The notes: a model not told the origin generated them from the sequence alone. Positions 33,565 to 43,033 are shown, counted from the stretch's first letter. The stretch: 64,000 nucleotides of DNA from Cupriavidus alkaliphilus (GCF_900094595.1 NZ_FMAD01000012.1:62001-126000); one strand, 5' to 3'. Numbers and translations: made by a program.

Positions 33565-35208
33565 CTAGGCCCGTGCCAGCACCGCATCGCCGCGCGCATG
33601 CGCGGGCTGGCGCTGCGGGCGCGCCTCCGCCTGCATGCTGACGCGGAAAGTCGCCACGGCATCGCGCAGCCGCAGCGCCTGTTCTTCCAGCGCGCCCGCC
33701 GCGGCGGCCGCTTCTTCGACCAGCGCCGCGTTCTGCTGCGTGCCCTCGTCCATCTGCGCCACCGCCTGGTTCACCTGCTCGATGCCCGAGCTCTGCTCGG
33801 CCGATGCCGCGCTGATCTCAGCCATGATGTCGGTGACCGACTTCACCGCCTGCACGATCTCTTCCATGGTCTGGCCAGCCTGGCCAACCAGCGCCGAGCC
33901 GTTGTCGACGCGCGCCACGGTATCGCCGATCAGGCCCTTGATCTCCTTGGCCGCGTTGGCGCTGCGCTGCGCCAGGCTGCGCACCTCGCCCGCCACCACC
34001 GCGAAGCCGCGGCCCTGTTCGCCGGCGCGCGCCGCTTCCACCGCCGCGTTCAGCGCCAGGATGTTGGTCTGGAAGGCAATGCCTTCGATCACGCCGATGA
34101 TGTCGACGATTTTCTTCGAGGCATCGTTGATCTCGTCCATGGTCTGCACCACCCGGCCCACCACTTCGCCGCCGCGCAGCGCAGTGTCCGACGCGTTTGC
34201 CGCCAGCCCGCTGGCCTGGCGCGCGTTGTCCGCGTTCTGGCGCACCGTGCTGGTCAGCTCTTCCATGCTCGAAGCGGTCTGCTCCAGCGACGCCGCCTGC
34301 TGCTCGGTGCGCTGCGACAGGTCGTTATTGCCCGCCGCCACCTGGCGCGTCGCCGTCGAGATGCTGGCCATGCCTTCCTGGATCTCATGCACCACCGACA
34401 GCAGGCTGCGCTGCATGGTCTGCATCGCCTGGGCCAGCGCGCCGATCTCGTCGGCGCTGCGGTGCTCGAAGCGCGTGGTCAGGTCGCCGGCGCCCATGCG
34501 CAGCGCAAAGTCCAGCATGTCGCGCACCGGCCGGTTCACGCGCGCCAGCAGCATGGTGCCGGCGGCGAAGGACGACGCCAGCGCCAGCGCAAAGCCGCCC
34601 CACAGCCACGGGCGCAAGCTGGCGGCGCCCGTGCCGCCCAGCGCTTCCACCGCGACCAGCGCGGCCAGGAACCACACCAGGCCGCCGGCCTGGGCCCACA
34701 GGATGCGGCGCTTCAGGTTCAGCCGCAGCAGCCGCTGCGCCATGCCACGCAGGCCGGTGCGCACCACCGCGCCATGGCGGATCGCCAGCCCGTCGGCACG
34801 CCCTGCGCGAAAGCGCGCATAGGCGGCGCCCGCGGCCTGCACCTGCTCGCGCGTCGCCATCGAGCGCACCGAGGTGTAGCCGACCACGCGGCCGTCGACG
34901 CGCGTGGGCGTCACGGTCGCATTGACCCAGTAGAAGTCGCCGTTCTTGCGGCGGTTCTTGACCACGCCCATCCACGTGCGTCCGGCCTGCAGGTCTTGCC
35001 ACAGGTCGGCAAACGCCTCGGGCGGCATGTCGGGATGGCGCACCAGGTTATGCGGCGCGCCCAGCAGTTCTTCCGCCGTAAAGCCGCTGGCCTCGATAAA
35101 GGTGCGGTTGGCAAAGGTGATACGGCCCTTGAGGTCGGTGCGCGAGATCAGGTAGTCGGACGGAGACAGCGGGAACTCGCGCTGCGTGACGGGTTGGTTG
35201 TTTCGCAT
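33565..35208 (-). CDS. Aer-type PAS-domain energy/aerotaxis receptor
   Basis: A receptor of 547 residues with an N-terminal cytoplasmic PAS domain (about 15-125). This includes the Aer motif LVRHPDMPPEAFADLW, whose R-H-P-D residues are associated with FAD binding, and GDFYWVNATVTP. Two close membrane segments (about 180-230) follow, then a HAMP-like region and a standard MCP signalling domain. It most likely senses redox or oxygen state through FAD. Unlike the two other MCPs here, it ends ARGDAVLARA without an xWxxF tail, as expected for a receptor that does not need methylation-dependent adaptation. Confidence 0.92.
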   Translation of the reverse strand: MRNNQPVTQREFPLSPSDYLISRTDLKGRITFANRTFIEASGFTAEELLGAPHNLVRHPDMPPEAFADLWQDLQAGRTWMGVVKNRRKNGDFYWVNATVTPTRVDGRVVGYTSVRSMATREQVQAAGAAYARFRAGRADGLAIRHGAVVRTGLRGMAQRLLRLNLKRRILWAQAGGLVWFLAALVAVEALGGTGAASLRPWLWGGFALALASSFAAGTMLLARVNRPVRDMLDFALRMGAGDLTTRFEHRSADEIGALAQAMQTMQRSLLSVVHEIQEGMASISTATRQVAAGNNDLSQRTEQQAASLEQTASSMEELTSTVRQNADNARQASGLAANASDTALRGGEVVGRVVQTMDEINDASKKIVDIIGVIEGIAFQTNILALNAAVEAARAGEQGRGFAVVAGEVRSLAQRSANAAKEIKGLIGDTVARVDNGSALVGQAGQTMEEIVQAVKSVTDIMAEISAASAEQSSGIEQVNQAVAQMDEGTQQNAALVEEAAAAAGALEEQALRLRDAVATFRVSMQAEARPQRQPAHARGDAVLARA

Positions 35209-35326
35209 CTATGTCGGTACTGCTTGCCTGTGGCGCGCCGCATGGGTCCATGCGGCCGCACCGCGGGCGGGTTCGGTCCGGCGCGCGGGTGGCGCGTGCC
35301 GGACGGCGGGGGGCGCTGCGGCAGGA

Positions 35327-35803
35327 TCAGGACACCGCTTCCAGCGCGGCCAGTTCTTCGGTATTGAGCAGCTTCTCGATATCGACCAGGATCAGCATGC
35401 GCTGCTCGACCGAGCCCAGGCCGCGGATGTAGTCGGTCGCCAGCTCGCCGGAGAAGTGCGGCGTGGGCTTGATCTGCGCGGCGGCGAGCGTGAGCACGTC
35501 GGAGACGCCGTCCACCACGATGCCGGTGGTGCGCTCGTTCAGGTCGACGATGATCACGACCGTGTACTGGTCGTAGCTGACGTTGGGCTGGCGGAACTTG
35601 ATGCGCAGGTCGATGATCGGCACGATGATGCCGCGCAGGTTGATCACGCCCTTGATGTAGTCGGGCGCATTCGCGATCTGGGTGACCGACTCGTAGCCGC
35701 GGATCTCCTGCACCTTCAGGATATCGACGCCGTATTCCTCGCGGCCGAGGGTAAAGGCCAGGAACTCCTCGCCCGCGCCGTCTGCCTTGTCGATGTGCTG
35801 CAT
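35327..35803 (-). CDS. cheW: chemotaxis coupling protein CheW (second copy)
   Basis: A 158-residue CheW-fold adaptor (FLAFTLGREEYGVDILKVQ, VINLRGIIVPIIDLR, TGIVVDGVSDVLTLA). It is close to the first CheW (24856) and lies just upstream of the Aer-type receptor, suggesting that it serves the receptor block at 30864-36342. The ATG at 35803 follows a GGGGGGC-like stretch rather than a good GGAG, so expression may be modest. Confidence 0.93.
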   Translation of the reverse strand: MQHIDKADGAGEEFLAFTLGREEYGVDILKVQEIRGYESVTQIANAPDYIKGVINLRGIIVPIIDLRIKFRQPNVSYDQYTVVIIVDLNERTTGIVVDGVSDVLTLAAAQIKPTPHFSGELATDYIRGLGSVEQRMLILVDIEKLLNTEELAALEAVS

Positions 35804-35949
35804 CGTCTAGCCCCCCAAATTTGGCTCATGCTGGTTTCTCTGGCGCCGCAGCGGCCTGGGCAGGCCGCCAGCTGCGCCGGGGCATGACTTCGCCCACCAG
35901 TGTTTACGGCAGGATCCGGGGGGATTGAAGGGCGACGCCGGGTCTCTCC

Positions 35950-36342
35950 TTACCCTTCCGACGTAGGGGGTGCCGCATCCAGCAGCGCCGCCACGGCCTG
36001 CATCAGCCCGTCCGGGTCGAACGGCTTGGGCAGGAAGCCCGACGCGCCCGCGGCGCGCGCCTGTTCGCGGATGCTGCCCTCCTGCTCGGTGGTCAGCATC
36101 AGGATGGGCATGCGCGAGTAGCGCGGCGTGGCGCGCAGGCTGCGGATCAGCGTGAGGCCGTCCATGCCCGGCATGACCTGGTCGGTGACCAGCATGCCGA
36201 AGCTGCCCGCGACCGCCAGCGCGTGCGCCTGGTCGCCATCCGCGGCCTCGGTCACGTCGAATCCTCCGGCGCGCAGGCAGGCGCCGATCATGCGGCGTAG
36301 CGAGGGAGAATCGTCGACGACGAGGATGCTGGGCAATGACAT
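35950..36342 (-). CDS. CheY-like single-domain response regulator
   Basis: A receiver domain of 130 residues (SILVVDDSPSLRRMIGACLR) with the phosphoacceptor Asp in VTDQVMPGMDGL, a Thr in LMLTTEQ and a Lys in GFLPKPFD. The ATG at 36342 follows CTCCGGAGGCGCCC, a strong site; an upstream frame to 36438 has none and is Pro-rich. It differs from CheY at the motor-binding face and is likelier a phosphate sink or a regulator of the accessory receptor block. It is first in the row of minus-strand genes leading to 30864. Confidence 0.88.
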   Translation of the reverse strand: MSLPSILVVDDSPSLRRMIGACLRAGGFDVTEAADGDQAHALAVAGSFGMLVTDQVMPGMDGLTLIRSLRATPRYSRMPILMLTTEQEGSIREQARAAGASGFLPKPFDPDGLMQAVAALLDAAPPTSEG

Positions 36343-37010
36343 GGGCGCCTCCGGAGGTGCAGGAACGGGTGGGTCCGCCAGGAAGATGGAAGGTGCGGCC
36401 GGCGACGGATGGGCCGGCGCAAGCCGCCGCACGAACATGGCAGCCTGCCAGAGTGGTTATCGGCGGCGGGGCGGGACGACTTTAGTTTGGGCTTGGGAAT
36501 GAGACTGGCCCCAGCGTGATGGCGTGGCAGGCCTGACTGCGTGGAGGCGCCGGCCCTCACCCCCGCCCCTCTCCCGCAAGCGGGAGAGGGGAGCAAACCA
36601 GCGGGAGAGAAAAGCCTTTGGGCTCGCATGCGACAACGCTGTGCGAGCGCAGCGACGCACTCCGTGCCAAGGCGGTAGACCTAAGATTGGGAGCGCGCGC
36701 AGCGCAGCCGTAGGCGTCCCACCAATAACGTCGTTAGTAGGCTGCCACCGACCTAAAGTCGGGTTCGTCCATCCGACCTCGAACGCCAGGCACATCCAGG
36801 TAGCGTCAGCAGGCTGGAACCACCAACCGCCGTACCGCCAGTCACCACCACTGGAGCCACTAACGCCGCCTTAGCCAGCCGCTCAGGCGACGCGTTTCTT
36901 GCCTACTTCTTGTCGCTCGGACAAAAAGTAGGTCGCCGGCTGCGCCGGCGAAACAGCCACGCCAGTCAAGCACGACAACGCCCCATAGTGCCAATGCCCC
37001 AAAAAACGCA
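36343..37010. other. non-coding stretch with REP and hairpins
   Basis: There is no gene in these 670 bases. Contents: a REP-like element at 36552-36592; at 36902-36930 a 12-bp imperfect hairpin (CTACTTCTTGTC/GACAAAAAGTAG); and at 36933-36951 a second one (TCGCCGG...CCGGCGA). The two hairpins lie 60-110 bases past the end of the EAL gene and may terminate it, though no T-tract follows. Confidence 0.5.
36552..36592. repeat. REP-like palindromic element, copy 2
   Basis: CCTCACCCCCGCC plus the CCTCTCCCGC/GCGGGAGAGG hairpin, identical in core to 20950-20989. It lies 240 bases upstream of the CheY-like gene. Confidence 0.75.
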
Positions 37011-38984
37011 TCACGCCCCAGCCTGCTCCCGCAACGCCTCCGCAAACCCCCCAGCATCCAGCGGCAGCGACAGCAGATACCCCTGCACCTCGTCGCACCC
37101 CATCTCGTTGAGAATCTCCAGCTGCGAGGCCGACTCCACGCCTTCGGCCACCACCTTCATGCGCAGCTCGTGCGCCAGCGCCACCATCGAGCCGACGATG
37201 GCGCGGCCCTGCGCATCGGTATCGAGCCCGCCGATCAGCGTGCGGTCGATCTTGAGCGTGCCCACGCGCAGCCGCTTGAGGTAGCCCAGGCTGGAATAGC
37301 CGCTGCCGAAATCGTCCAGCGCCACCTGGATACCGAGCGATTGCAGCTCGGCCAGCGTTTCCAGCGACTTGCCGATGTCCTTCATCGCCGCGGTCTCGGT
37401 GATCTCCAGCGTGATCGCCGACGGCGGGATGTCGTGCTGGTGGATCTGCTCCAGCAGGTATTGCGGGAAGTTGCGGCTGGCAAAGCGCAGCCCCGAGACA
37501 TTGATCGCCACCGGCACGGTCGGCACGCCGGCGTCGCGCCACTGGCGCACCTGGCGGCACACGCTGGTCAGGACCCAGTCGTCGAGCTTGTCGATCTGGC
37601 CCGACTGCTCGGCCACGGCGATGAACTCGGCGGGGCTGACCTGGCCCAGCGCGGGATGGCGCCAGCGGCACAGCGCCTCGGCGCCGACCACGGTGCGCCG
37701 GCGCGCGTCGTACTTGGGCTGGAACTGCAGCGACAGGGTATCGTCCTGGATCGCCACCCACAGGTCGCGCCGGATCACGCGGGTGCGGCGCGCGCGCTCG
37801 CCGGCGGCGCTGTTGAACAGGCGCACCTGGTTCGAGCCGCTCTGGCGTGCTTCGGCCAGGCTGACGCGGGCGGCCTGCATCAGTGTTTCGGAGGTATGCG
37901 CGTCGCGCGGATAGATGGCAATGCCGATATTCACGCCGATCTGCATCTGCAGCCCGCGCGCGGCGATGAACTCCGCCAGCGAACCCAGCATGCGCGAGCC
38001 CAGTTCCTGCGCGCGGCCATGGTGGACCAGCTCGGGCACGCCCACGGCAAACTCGTCGCGCGCCAGCCGCGCCAGGAAATCGTGCGGCTCCAGCACTGCC
38101 TGCGCCAGCGCGCCGGCGTCCTGGGCCAGGATATCGTCGGCGCGGACCTCGAACACCTCGTCGACTTCGCGGTAATCGGCGATATGGATCAGCAGCACGG
38201 CGCAGCCGGTCTCGGCCAGGCGGGCCTGGCCGATGGCCTGGTCCAGCCAGCGGCCGAAGGCCACGCGGTCAGGCATTACCGTCGCCACGCTGTATTCACC
38301 CACCGTGTCCTGGCCGCGCGCGCCGGCACGCACGGTCAGGCGGCCCGGGCGCCCGGGAATGCGCGCGCCGCGCCGCGCCAGCCGCGGCTCGGCGCCGCGA
38401 TGCAGCACCGGCAGGTCATCGGCAAGTTCGTCGGCCAGCGTGGCTTCGGCGCGCACCGGCGCCGGCAGCCAGCCGCGCGACTGGGCCCGGTGGACGGCGA
38501 ACAGCAGCGCGCACAGCGCGGTCAGCCCGCCCGCCAGCCAGGCCGGGTGCGGCAGGCCGGCGGCGTCGATGCAATCGCGCGCGGTCACGGTGCCGGCGCC
38601 GCACGAGCGGCCCAGGTGCGTGCCGGCGGCGGCCACCAGCCCGGCCCCCGCCACCACCGCCATCAGCGCCGCGCCACGCCACAGGCGTGCGCCCTGGCGC
38701 AGCCACTGCACCAGCAGCTTGACCGCCGTGGTGGCCGCCGCCGCGGCGGCAAAGCTGGCCGCCAGCTGGGCCGCGTCGTTGACGGCCGGCACGCTGCCCG
38801 ACAGGCCCACCACCAGCACGGGCAGGCCGATGCTCAATTGCGACAGCAGCGCCGCCGACCACGTCAGTACGCGCAGCGACCGGCTGCCGGCCGGCTGGTC
38901 CGCGCGCCCGGCGCGAACGCCGAGGGCGGCGGCTACGCCCAGCAGGGCAGCCAGCAGCAACAGGACGGAACTCAGGGCAATCAT
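37011..38984 (-). CDS. membrane c-di-GMP phosphodiesterase, degenerate GGDEF plus EAL
   Basis: A protein of 657 residues. About five N-terminal hydrophobic segments (1-165) form an unrecognised membrane sensor. A GGDEF-fold domain (about 230-390) has LARDEF (307-312) in place of GGDEF, so it should not synthesise c-di-GMP. The EAL domain (about 405-645) is intact: AEAL (435-438), the ITLEITET Glu, LDDFGSGYSSL with both Asp, KIDR and AEGVE. Probable c-di-GMP hydrolysis at the membrane, favouring motility, which suits its place among chemotaxis genes. The degenerate domain may bind GTP or act structurally. Confidence 0.88.
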   Translation of the reverse strand: MIALSSVLLLLAALLGVAAALGVRAGRADQPAGSRSLRVLTWSAALLSQLSIGLPVLVVGLSGSVPAVNDAAQLAASFAAAAAATTAVKLLVQWLRQGARLWRGAALMAVVAGAGLVAAAGTHLGRSCGAGTVTARDCIDAAGLPHPAWLAGGLTALCALLFAVHRAQSRGWLPAPVRAEATLADELADDLPVLHRGAEPRLARRGARIPGRPGRLTVRAGARGQDTVGEYSVATVMPDRVAFGRWLDQAIGQARLAETGCAVLLIHIADYREVDEVFEVRADDILAQDAGALAQAVLEPHDFLARLARDEFAVGVPELVHHGRAQELGSRMLGSLAEFIAARGLQMQIGVNIGIAIYPRDAHTSETLMQAARVSLAEARQSGSNQVRLFNSAAGERARRTRVIRRDLWVAIQDDTLSLQFQPKYDARRRTVVGAEALCRWRHPALGQVSPAEFIAVAEQSGQIDKLDDWVLTSVCRQVRQWRDAGVPTVPVAINVSGLRFASRNFPQYLLEQIHQHDIPPSAITLEITETAAMKDIGKSLETLAELQSLGIQVALDDFGSGYSSLGYLKRLRVGTLKIDRTLIGGLDTDAQGRAIVGSMVALAHELRMKVVAEGVESASQLEILNEMGCDEVQGYLLSLPLDAGGFAEALREQAGA

Positions 38985-39098
38985 TGGGCTGCGCGATGAT
39001 GAAGAAAATGCGCGAAGACGATCAGGACGCGGGGCAAACCCCGCATCATGTCATCTTGCAGTCGCCGTGTGAACAAGGCAATGACTCGAACGCAGGGG

Positions 39099-40922
39099 TC
39101 AGAACGCGCTCCAGTCGTCATCGCCGCCGGCCGCGGCGACGGCCGGCCGCGCTGCGGGCCGGTTTGCCGCGCTGTTTGCGGCGCTGTTTGCGGCACTGCT
39201 TGCGGCGCCGTTTGCCGGCTTGCCTGCGCGCGCACCGGCAGGCCGGGGCGGCGCCGTGGTGCGCGTGCCACGGCTCGCGCCGGCGCTGGCGGGCGTAGCC
39301 GGCGCAGTATATGCCGGCGCTTTCGCCGTGGCCCTTGCAGCGGTGCTGGCTGCCGCCGCCGGTGCCGCCGCGGCGCCGACCGTGAACACCGAGACCACGT
39401 TCTTCAGCTTCTGCGCCTGCTCTTCCAGCGCGCCAGCCGCCGCCGCGGCCTCTTCGACCAGCGCGGCGTTCTGCTGCGTCACCTGGTCCATCTGGGTCAC
39501 GGCCTGGCTGACCTGCTCGATGCCGCTGGTCTGCTCCTGCGAGGCGGCGCCGATCTCGCTCATGATGTCCGTGACCCGGCGCACCGCCTGCACGATCTCG
39601 CCCATGGTCTGGCCGGCTTCGGCCACCAGGCGGGTGCCGCTCTCCACGCGCTGGCCAGACTCGCTGATCAGCGCCTCGATCTCCTTGGCGGCCGAGGCCG
39701 AGCGTTGCGCCAGGCTGCGCACCTCGCCCGCCACCACGGCAAAGCCGCGCCCCTGCTCGCCGGCGCGGGCGGCTTCCACCGCGGCATTGAGCGCCAGGAT
39801 ATTGGTCTGGAAGGCAATGCCCTCGATCACGCTGATGATTTCCACCACCTTGCGCGAGGCACCGTTGATCTCGTTCATGGTATCGACCACACGGCCCACC
39901 ACCTCGCCGCCCTTGAGCGCGATCTGCGAGGCCTCGCCCGCCAGCACGCCGGCCTGGCGCGCATTGTCGGCATTCTGGCGCACCACCGTGGTCAGCTCTT
40001 CCATGCTCGCGGCGGTTTCCTCCAGCGACGAGGCCTGTTCCTCGGTGCGCTGCGACAGGTCGAGGTTGCCGGTGGAAATCTGCTGCGTGGCCGACGCCAT
40101 CGAATCCGCGCCGCTGCGCACCTCGGCGACGATGCCCGACAGGCTCGATTGCATCGCGGCCAGCGCCTGCATCATGCGCCCGATCTCGTTCTTCGAGATG
40201 CTGGTGATGCGCGCGGTCAGGTCGCCGCGGGCGATGCGCTCGAACACCGCCAGCGCCTCTTGCACCGGCGCGACGATGGCGCGGTTCAGCGTGACCGTGC
40301 ACAGCGCGGCAATCGCCAGGCCCAGCACCATCATCACGATCGACAGCATGCGGATGCGCGCAAAACGGGCCTGCGCCGCGCCGAAATTAGCCTCGCCCGC
40401 CGCCATCTGGAACTTCTGCAGCTTCTCGTGCGCGCTCGACATGCTGCGTTGCAGGTCAGGCAGCACCTTCTTGGCCAGCCGCACCGCCTCTTCCTGGTTA
40501 CCCGCCAGCGAGGCCGCCTGCAGCGGCAGCACGCCCTGCTCCATGAACGCCTGGCGCTGCTTGCCCAGTTCCGTTGCCAGGGCTTTTTCCTCGGCATTCT
40601 GCGGCAGGCTCAGATAGCGCTTCCATGCCGCCTCCGACGCCTCCACGAACACCCGCGAGCGGTCTACGTTGACCTTGGGATCGTCCTGCTCGCCCTGCAT
40701 CACGTTGCGGTCCAGCGCCAGGCGCATGCGTGTGGTCGCCAGCATCGCGTCGCTGAGCGCGATGGTCGAGCCAAGCTGGTTGGCATAGGTTTCCTTGAGC
40801 GCGTCGTTGCTCTGCGAGATGCCGTACAGGCCGGCGCCGCCGACCAGCAACAGCAGCAGCGACAGGATTCCCATGGCGCCCCGTAGCAGGGTCTTGATCT
40901 GAATATTGTTGTGGAAGGACAT
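39099..40922 (-). CDS. methyl-accepting chemotaxis protein with low-complexity tail
   Basis: A chemoreceptor of 608 residues from the ATG at 40922 (MSFHNNIQIKTLL). TM1 (about 15-34), a four-helix periplasmic sensor, TM2 (SIVMMVLGLAIAALCTVTL), HAMP (RAIVAPVQEALAVFERIARG) and the signalling domain with the VIEGIAFQTNILALNAAVEA tip. The C-terminal 100 residues are Ala-rich with an AANS repeat (SSAANSAANSAANR) and end in DDDWSAF, a CheR/CheB docking-type pentapeptide. Its signalling domain diverges more than those of the two receptors at 31607 and 33565. A longer frame to 41192 lacks support. Confidence 0.92.
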   Translation of the reverse strand: MSFHNNIQIKTLLRGAMGILSLLLLLVGGAGLYGISQSNDALKETYANQLGSTIALSDAMLATTRMRLALDRNVMQGEQDDPKVNVDRSRVFVEASEAAWKRYLSLPQNAEEKALATELGKQRQAFMEQGVLPLQAASLAGNQEEAVRLAKKVLPDLQRSMSSAHEKLQKFQMAAGEANFGAAQARFARIRMLSIVMMVLGLAIAALCTVTLNRAIVAPVQEALAVFERIARGDLTARITSISKNEIGRMMQALAAMQSSLSGIVAEVRSGADSMASATQQISTGNLDLSQRTEEQASSLEETAASMEELTTVVRQNADNARQAGVLAGEASQIALKGGEVVGRVVDTMNEINGASRKVVEIISVIEGIAFQTNILALNAAVEAARAGEQGRGFAVVAGEVRSLAQRSASAAKEIEALISESGQRVESGTRLVAEAGQTMGEIVQAVRRVTDIMSEIGAASQEQTSGIEQVSQAVTQMDQVTQQNAALVEEAAAAAGALEEQAQKLKNVVSVFTVGAAAAPAAAASTAARATAKAPAYTAPATPASAGASRGTRTTAPPRPAGARAGKPANGAASSAANSAANSAANRPAARPAVAAAGGDDDWSAF

Positions 40923-41466
40923 GATGAAATAAGACTCTGGCAATCCGCGGGACACACCCCTTGCCCCGGTCCGGCAGGATCGTTGCCGCATTGATCCGCC
41001 CTGCCCGGATAACGGCGCGGCCCCCTCATCCTTGAGTCGCTGCCCGGCGCGCACGGTTATGGTGAATCGGCGATAAACGCCATGTCGGATATCAGCCACG
41101 TAGGGAGCTTTGGCTGGCAGGTATGGCCTGAAATGGGGTTGCCGCCTGTCCGTAAATGCCAGGACGATTAATGTCATGGCCGGTATCCGCACACAACGAC
41201 GACAGGCGGGGCGGTAGCGAATACCGCCCGGATTTCGGCACCGCTGCCCACCTCTCAGTCCCGCCAGCGCGCGGCAAAATCCGCGGCGACTCGCCCTGAC
41301 ACTGAAAGTTCACACAATTATCAGCAGCAAGAATTTTCGCAAAAACCGTCCGGGATTACGCGACCGGGATTTGCAGCCGGCATCCGGCCCGTTATAATTG
41401 TTTTCAGCATTTACCCCGCCCACCAGCGCACCCAGCGCAATTCAATCACCGGAAACCGAGGACGCA
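40923..41466. other. intergenic region between MCP and hns-like gene
   Basis: Divergent gap of 544 bases. The only clear signal is the promoter of the H-NS-like gene at 41371-41398. I found no sigma-28 motif for the MCP on the minus strand. Confidence 0.45.
41371..41398 (+). promoter_or_regulatory. sigma-70-type promoter of the hns-like gene
   Basis: -35 TTGCAG (41371-41376), a 16-base spacer and a perfect -10 TATAAT (41393-41398), about 70 bases before the gene start. Confidence 0.65.
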
Positions 41467-41775
41467 ATGGCGACGTATCAGGAAATCGTTCAGAAAATCA
41501 GCGAACTGCAGAAGCAAGCCGAGGAAATCAAGGCACGCGAACAATCCGCCGTGATCGCCGATATTCGCGAGAAAATCGAGCAATATGGCCTGACCGCGGA
41601 AGACCTGGGTTTTGGCGCGAAGGCCCCGGCCGGCAAGAAGGCGGTCAACCGCAAGGTGCCGGTGCGTTATCGCGACAACGCCGGCAATACCTGGACCGGC
41701 CGCGGCAAGCGTCCGGGCTGGCTGACCCAGGCCCTGGCCCAGGGCAAATCGGTGGAAGACTTCCTGATCCGCTAA
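41467..41775 (+). CDS. H-NS family nucleoid-associated protein
   Basis: A protein of 102 residues. The N-terminal half is a coiled coil for oligomerisation (YQEIVQKISELQKQAEEIKA). The C-terminal half is the H-NS DNA-binding domain (VPVRYRDNAGNTWTGRGKRP, then GWLTQALAQGKSVEDFLI), whose TWTGRGKRP hook binds AT-rich minor grooves. The ATG at 41467 follows CCGAGGA; the frame upstream to 41398 overlaps the promoter. Such proteins silence transferred AT-rich DNA, such as the island at 7-20 kb, though no link is shown here. It is followed by a strong terminator. Confidence 0.92.
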   Translation: MATYQEIVQKISELQKQAEEIKAREQSAVIADIREKIEQYGLTAEDLGFGAKAPAGKKAVNRKVPVRYRDNAGNTWTGRGKRPGWLTQALAQGKSVEDFLIR

Positions 41776-41797
41776 AGCGCGCGATCCGGCAGACGGC

Positions 41798-41831
41798 AAA
41801 ACGCCACGGAGACATCCGTGGCGTTTTTGTT
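41798..41831 (+). terminator. rho-independent terminator
   Basis: AAAACGCCACGGA (41798-41810) and TCCGTGGCGTTTT (41815-41827) pair perfectly over a 4-base loop and are followed by a T run. It ends the hns-like gene and, since A residues flank the other arm, can also serve galE from the opposite strand. Confidence 0.9.
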
Positions 41832-41857
41832 TTGCGCGGCGGAAAACCTGGCCGGGG

Positions 41858-42877
41858 TCAGGCGTCGAAGCCGTGCGGGTTCATCGACTGCCAGCGCCAT
41901 GAGTCCTGGCACATGCGGTCGAGGTCGTGCTGCGCGCGCCAGCCCAGCAGTTCGTTGGCCAGCGCCGGGTCGGCATAGCAGGCGGCGATATCGCCCGGGC
42001 GCCGCGCCACGATCTGGTACGGCACCGGCCTGCCGCTGGCGCGCTGGTAAGCCTGCACCACCTCCAGCACGCTGTAGCCGCGCCCGGTGCCCAGGTTCAC
42101 GGTCATGCCGCGGCCCTGTTGGCGCAGATAATTAAGCGCCGCCAGGTGGCCGTCGGCCAGGTCGCAGACGTGGATATAGTCGCGCACCCCGGTGCCGTCC
42201 ACGGTGGGGTAATCGCCGCCGAATACCATCAGTTGCTCGCGGCGCCCGCCTGCCACCTGCGCCACATAAGGCATCAGGTTGTTGGGAATGCCGCGCGGAT
42301 CTTCGCCGATCAGGCCGCTCTCATGCGCGCCCACCGGATTGAAATAACGCAGGTAGGCAATGCGCCATGCCGGATCCGATTTTTCCAGGTCGCGCAGGAT
42401 TTGCTCGCCCATCAGCTTGGTCTGGCCATAGGGGTTGGTCGCCGACAACGGGAAATCTTCCAGGATCGGCACGGTGTGGGGATTGCCATAAACCGTGGCC
42501 GAAGAACTGAACACCAGTTGTTTCACCCCGGCCGCGCCCATTGCCGCGCACACCGTCAGCAGGCCGTCGAGGTTGTTGCTGTAATAGGCCAGCGGCTGGC
42601 TGACCGATTCGCCCACCGCCTTGAGCGCGGCAAAATGAATCACCGCGCTGATGCGGTGTTCGGCAAAGAGCCGGTCCAGCAGCGCGCGGTCGCGCACGTC
42701 GCCCTGCACGAAATGCGGGGCCTGGCCGGTAATGGTGGCGAGCCGCTCGATCACGGCCGGGCTGCTGTTGCACAGATTATCCAGGCCGATCACGTGGTAG
42801 CCGGCATTGAGCAGCGCGACCCAGGTATGCGAGGCGATATAGCCGGTGGCACCGGTCAGCAGCAGGGTTTCAGGCAT
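41858..42877 (-). CDS. galE: UDP-glucose 4-epimerase
   Basis: A protein of 339 residues that interconverts UDP-glucose and UDP-galactose with bound NAD, supplying sugars for envelope polysaccharides. It is a short-chain dehydrogenase fold with the nucleotide motif TGATGYIASHT (usually GGAGYIGSHT), catalytic Ser in FSSSATVYG and YxxxK in NPYGQTK, then the RYFNPVGAHESG and GVRDYIHVCDLADGH blocks. The ATG at 42877 (MPETLLLTGATG) is chosen by fold start. Unusual residues in the glycine motif (Thr and Ala for Gly) are mild changes. No operon partner. Confidence 0.93.
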   Translation of the reverse strand: MPETLLLTGATGYIASHTWVALLNAGYHVIGLDNLCNSSPAVIERLATITGQAPHFVQGDVRDRALLDRLFAEHRISAVIHFAALKAVGESVSQPLAYYSNNLDGLLTVCAAMGAAGVKQLVFSSSATVYGNPHTVPILEDFPLSATNPYGQTKLMGEQILRDLEKSDPAWRIAYLRYFNPVGAHESGLIGEDPRGIPNNLMPYVAQVAGGRREQLMVFGGDYPTVDGTGVRDYIHVCDLADGHLAALNYLRQQGRGMTVNLGTGRGYSVLEVVQAYQRASGRPVPYQIVARRPGDIAACYADPALANELLGWRAQHDLDRMCQDSWRWQSMNPHGFDA

Positions 42878-43033
42878 GGGTATTGGCGTCGATCGATTCG
42901 GTTCAGCGTTTTGCGGATGGCAGCCGGAGCGCGGTGTGCACGATAAATAACTTGATTGCCCCACCCGGCACGGGAAGGTACCTATTATCCACGATGCGCC
43001 ATGGCGCCCCGCCAGCCGCCCCTGCTTACGGCG

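Noticed and set aside
41000..41160. GGCGATAA as a sigma-28 -10 box for the MCP
   Set aside because: It lies on the plus strand, the wrong direction for the MCP, and has no TAAAG-like -35 at the proper distance.
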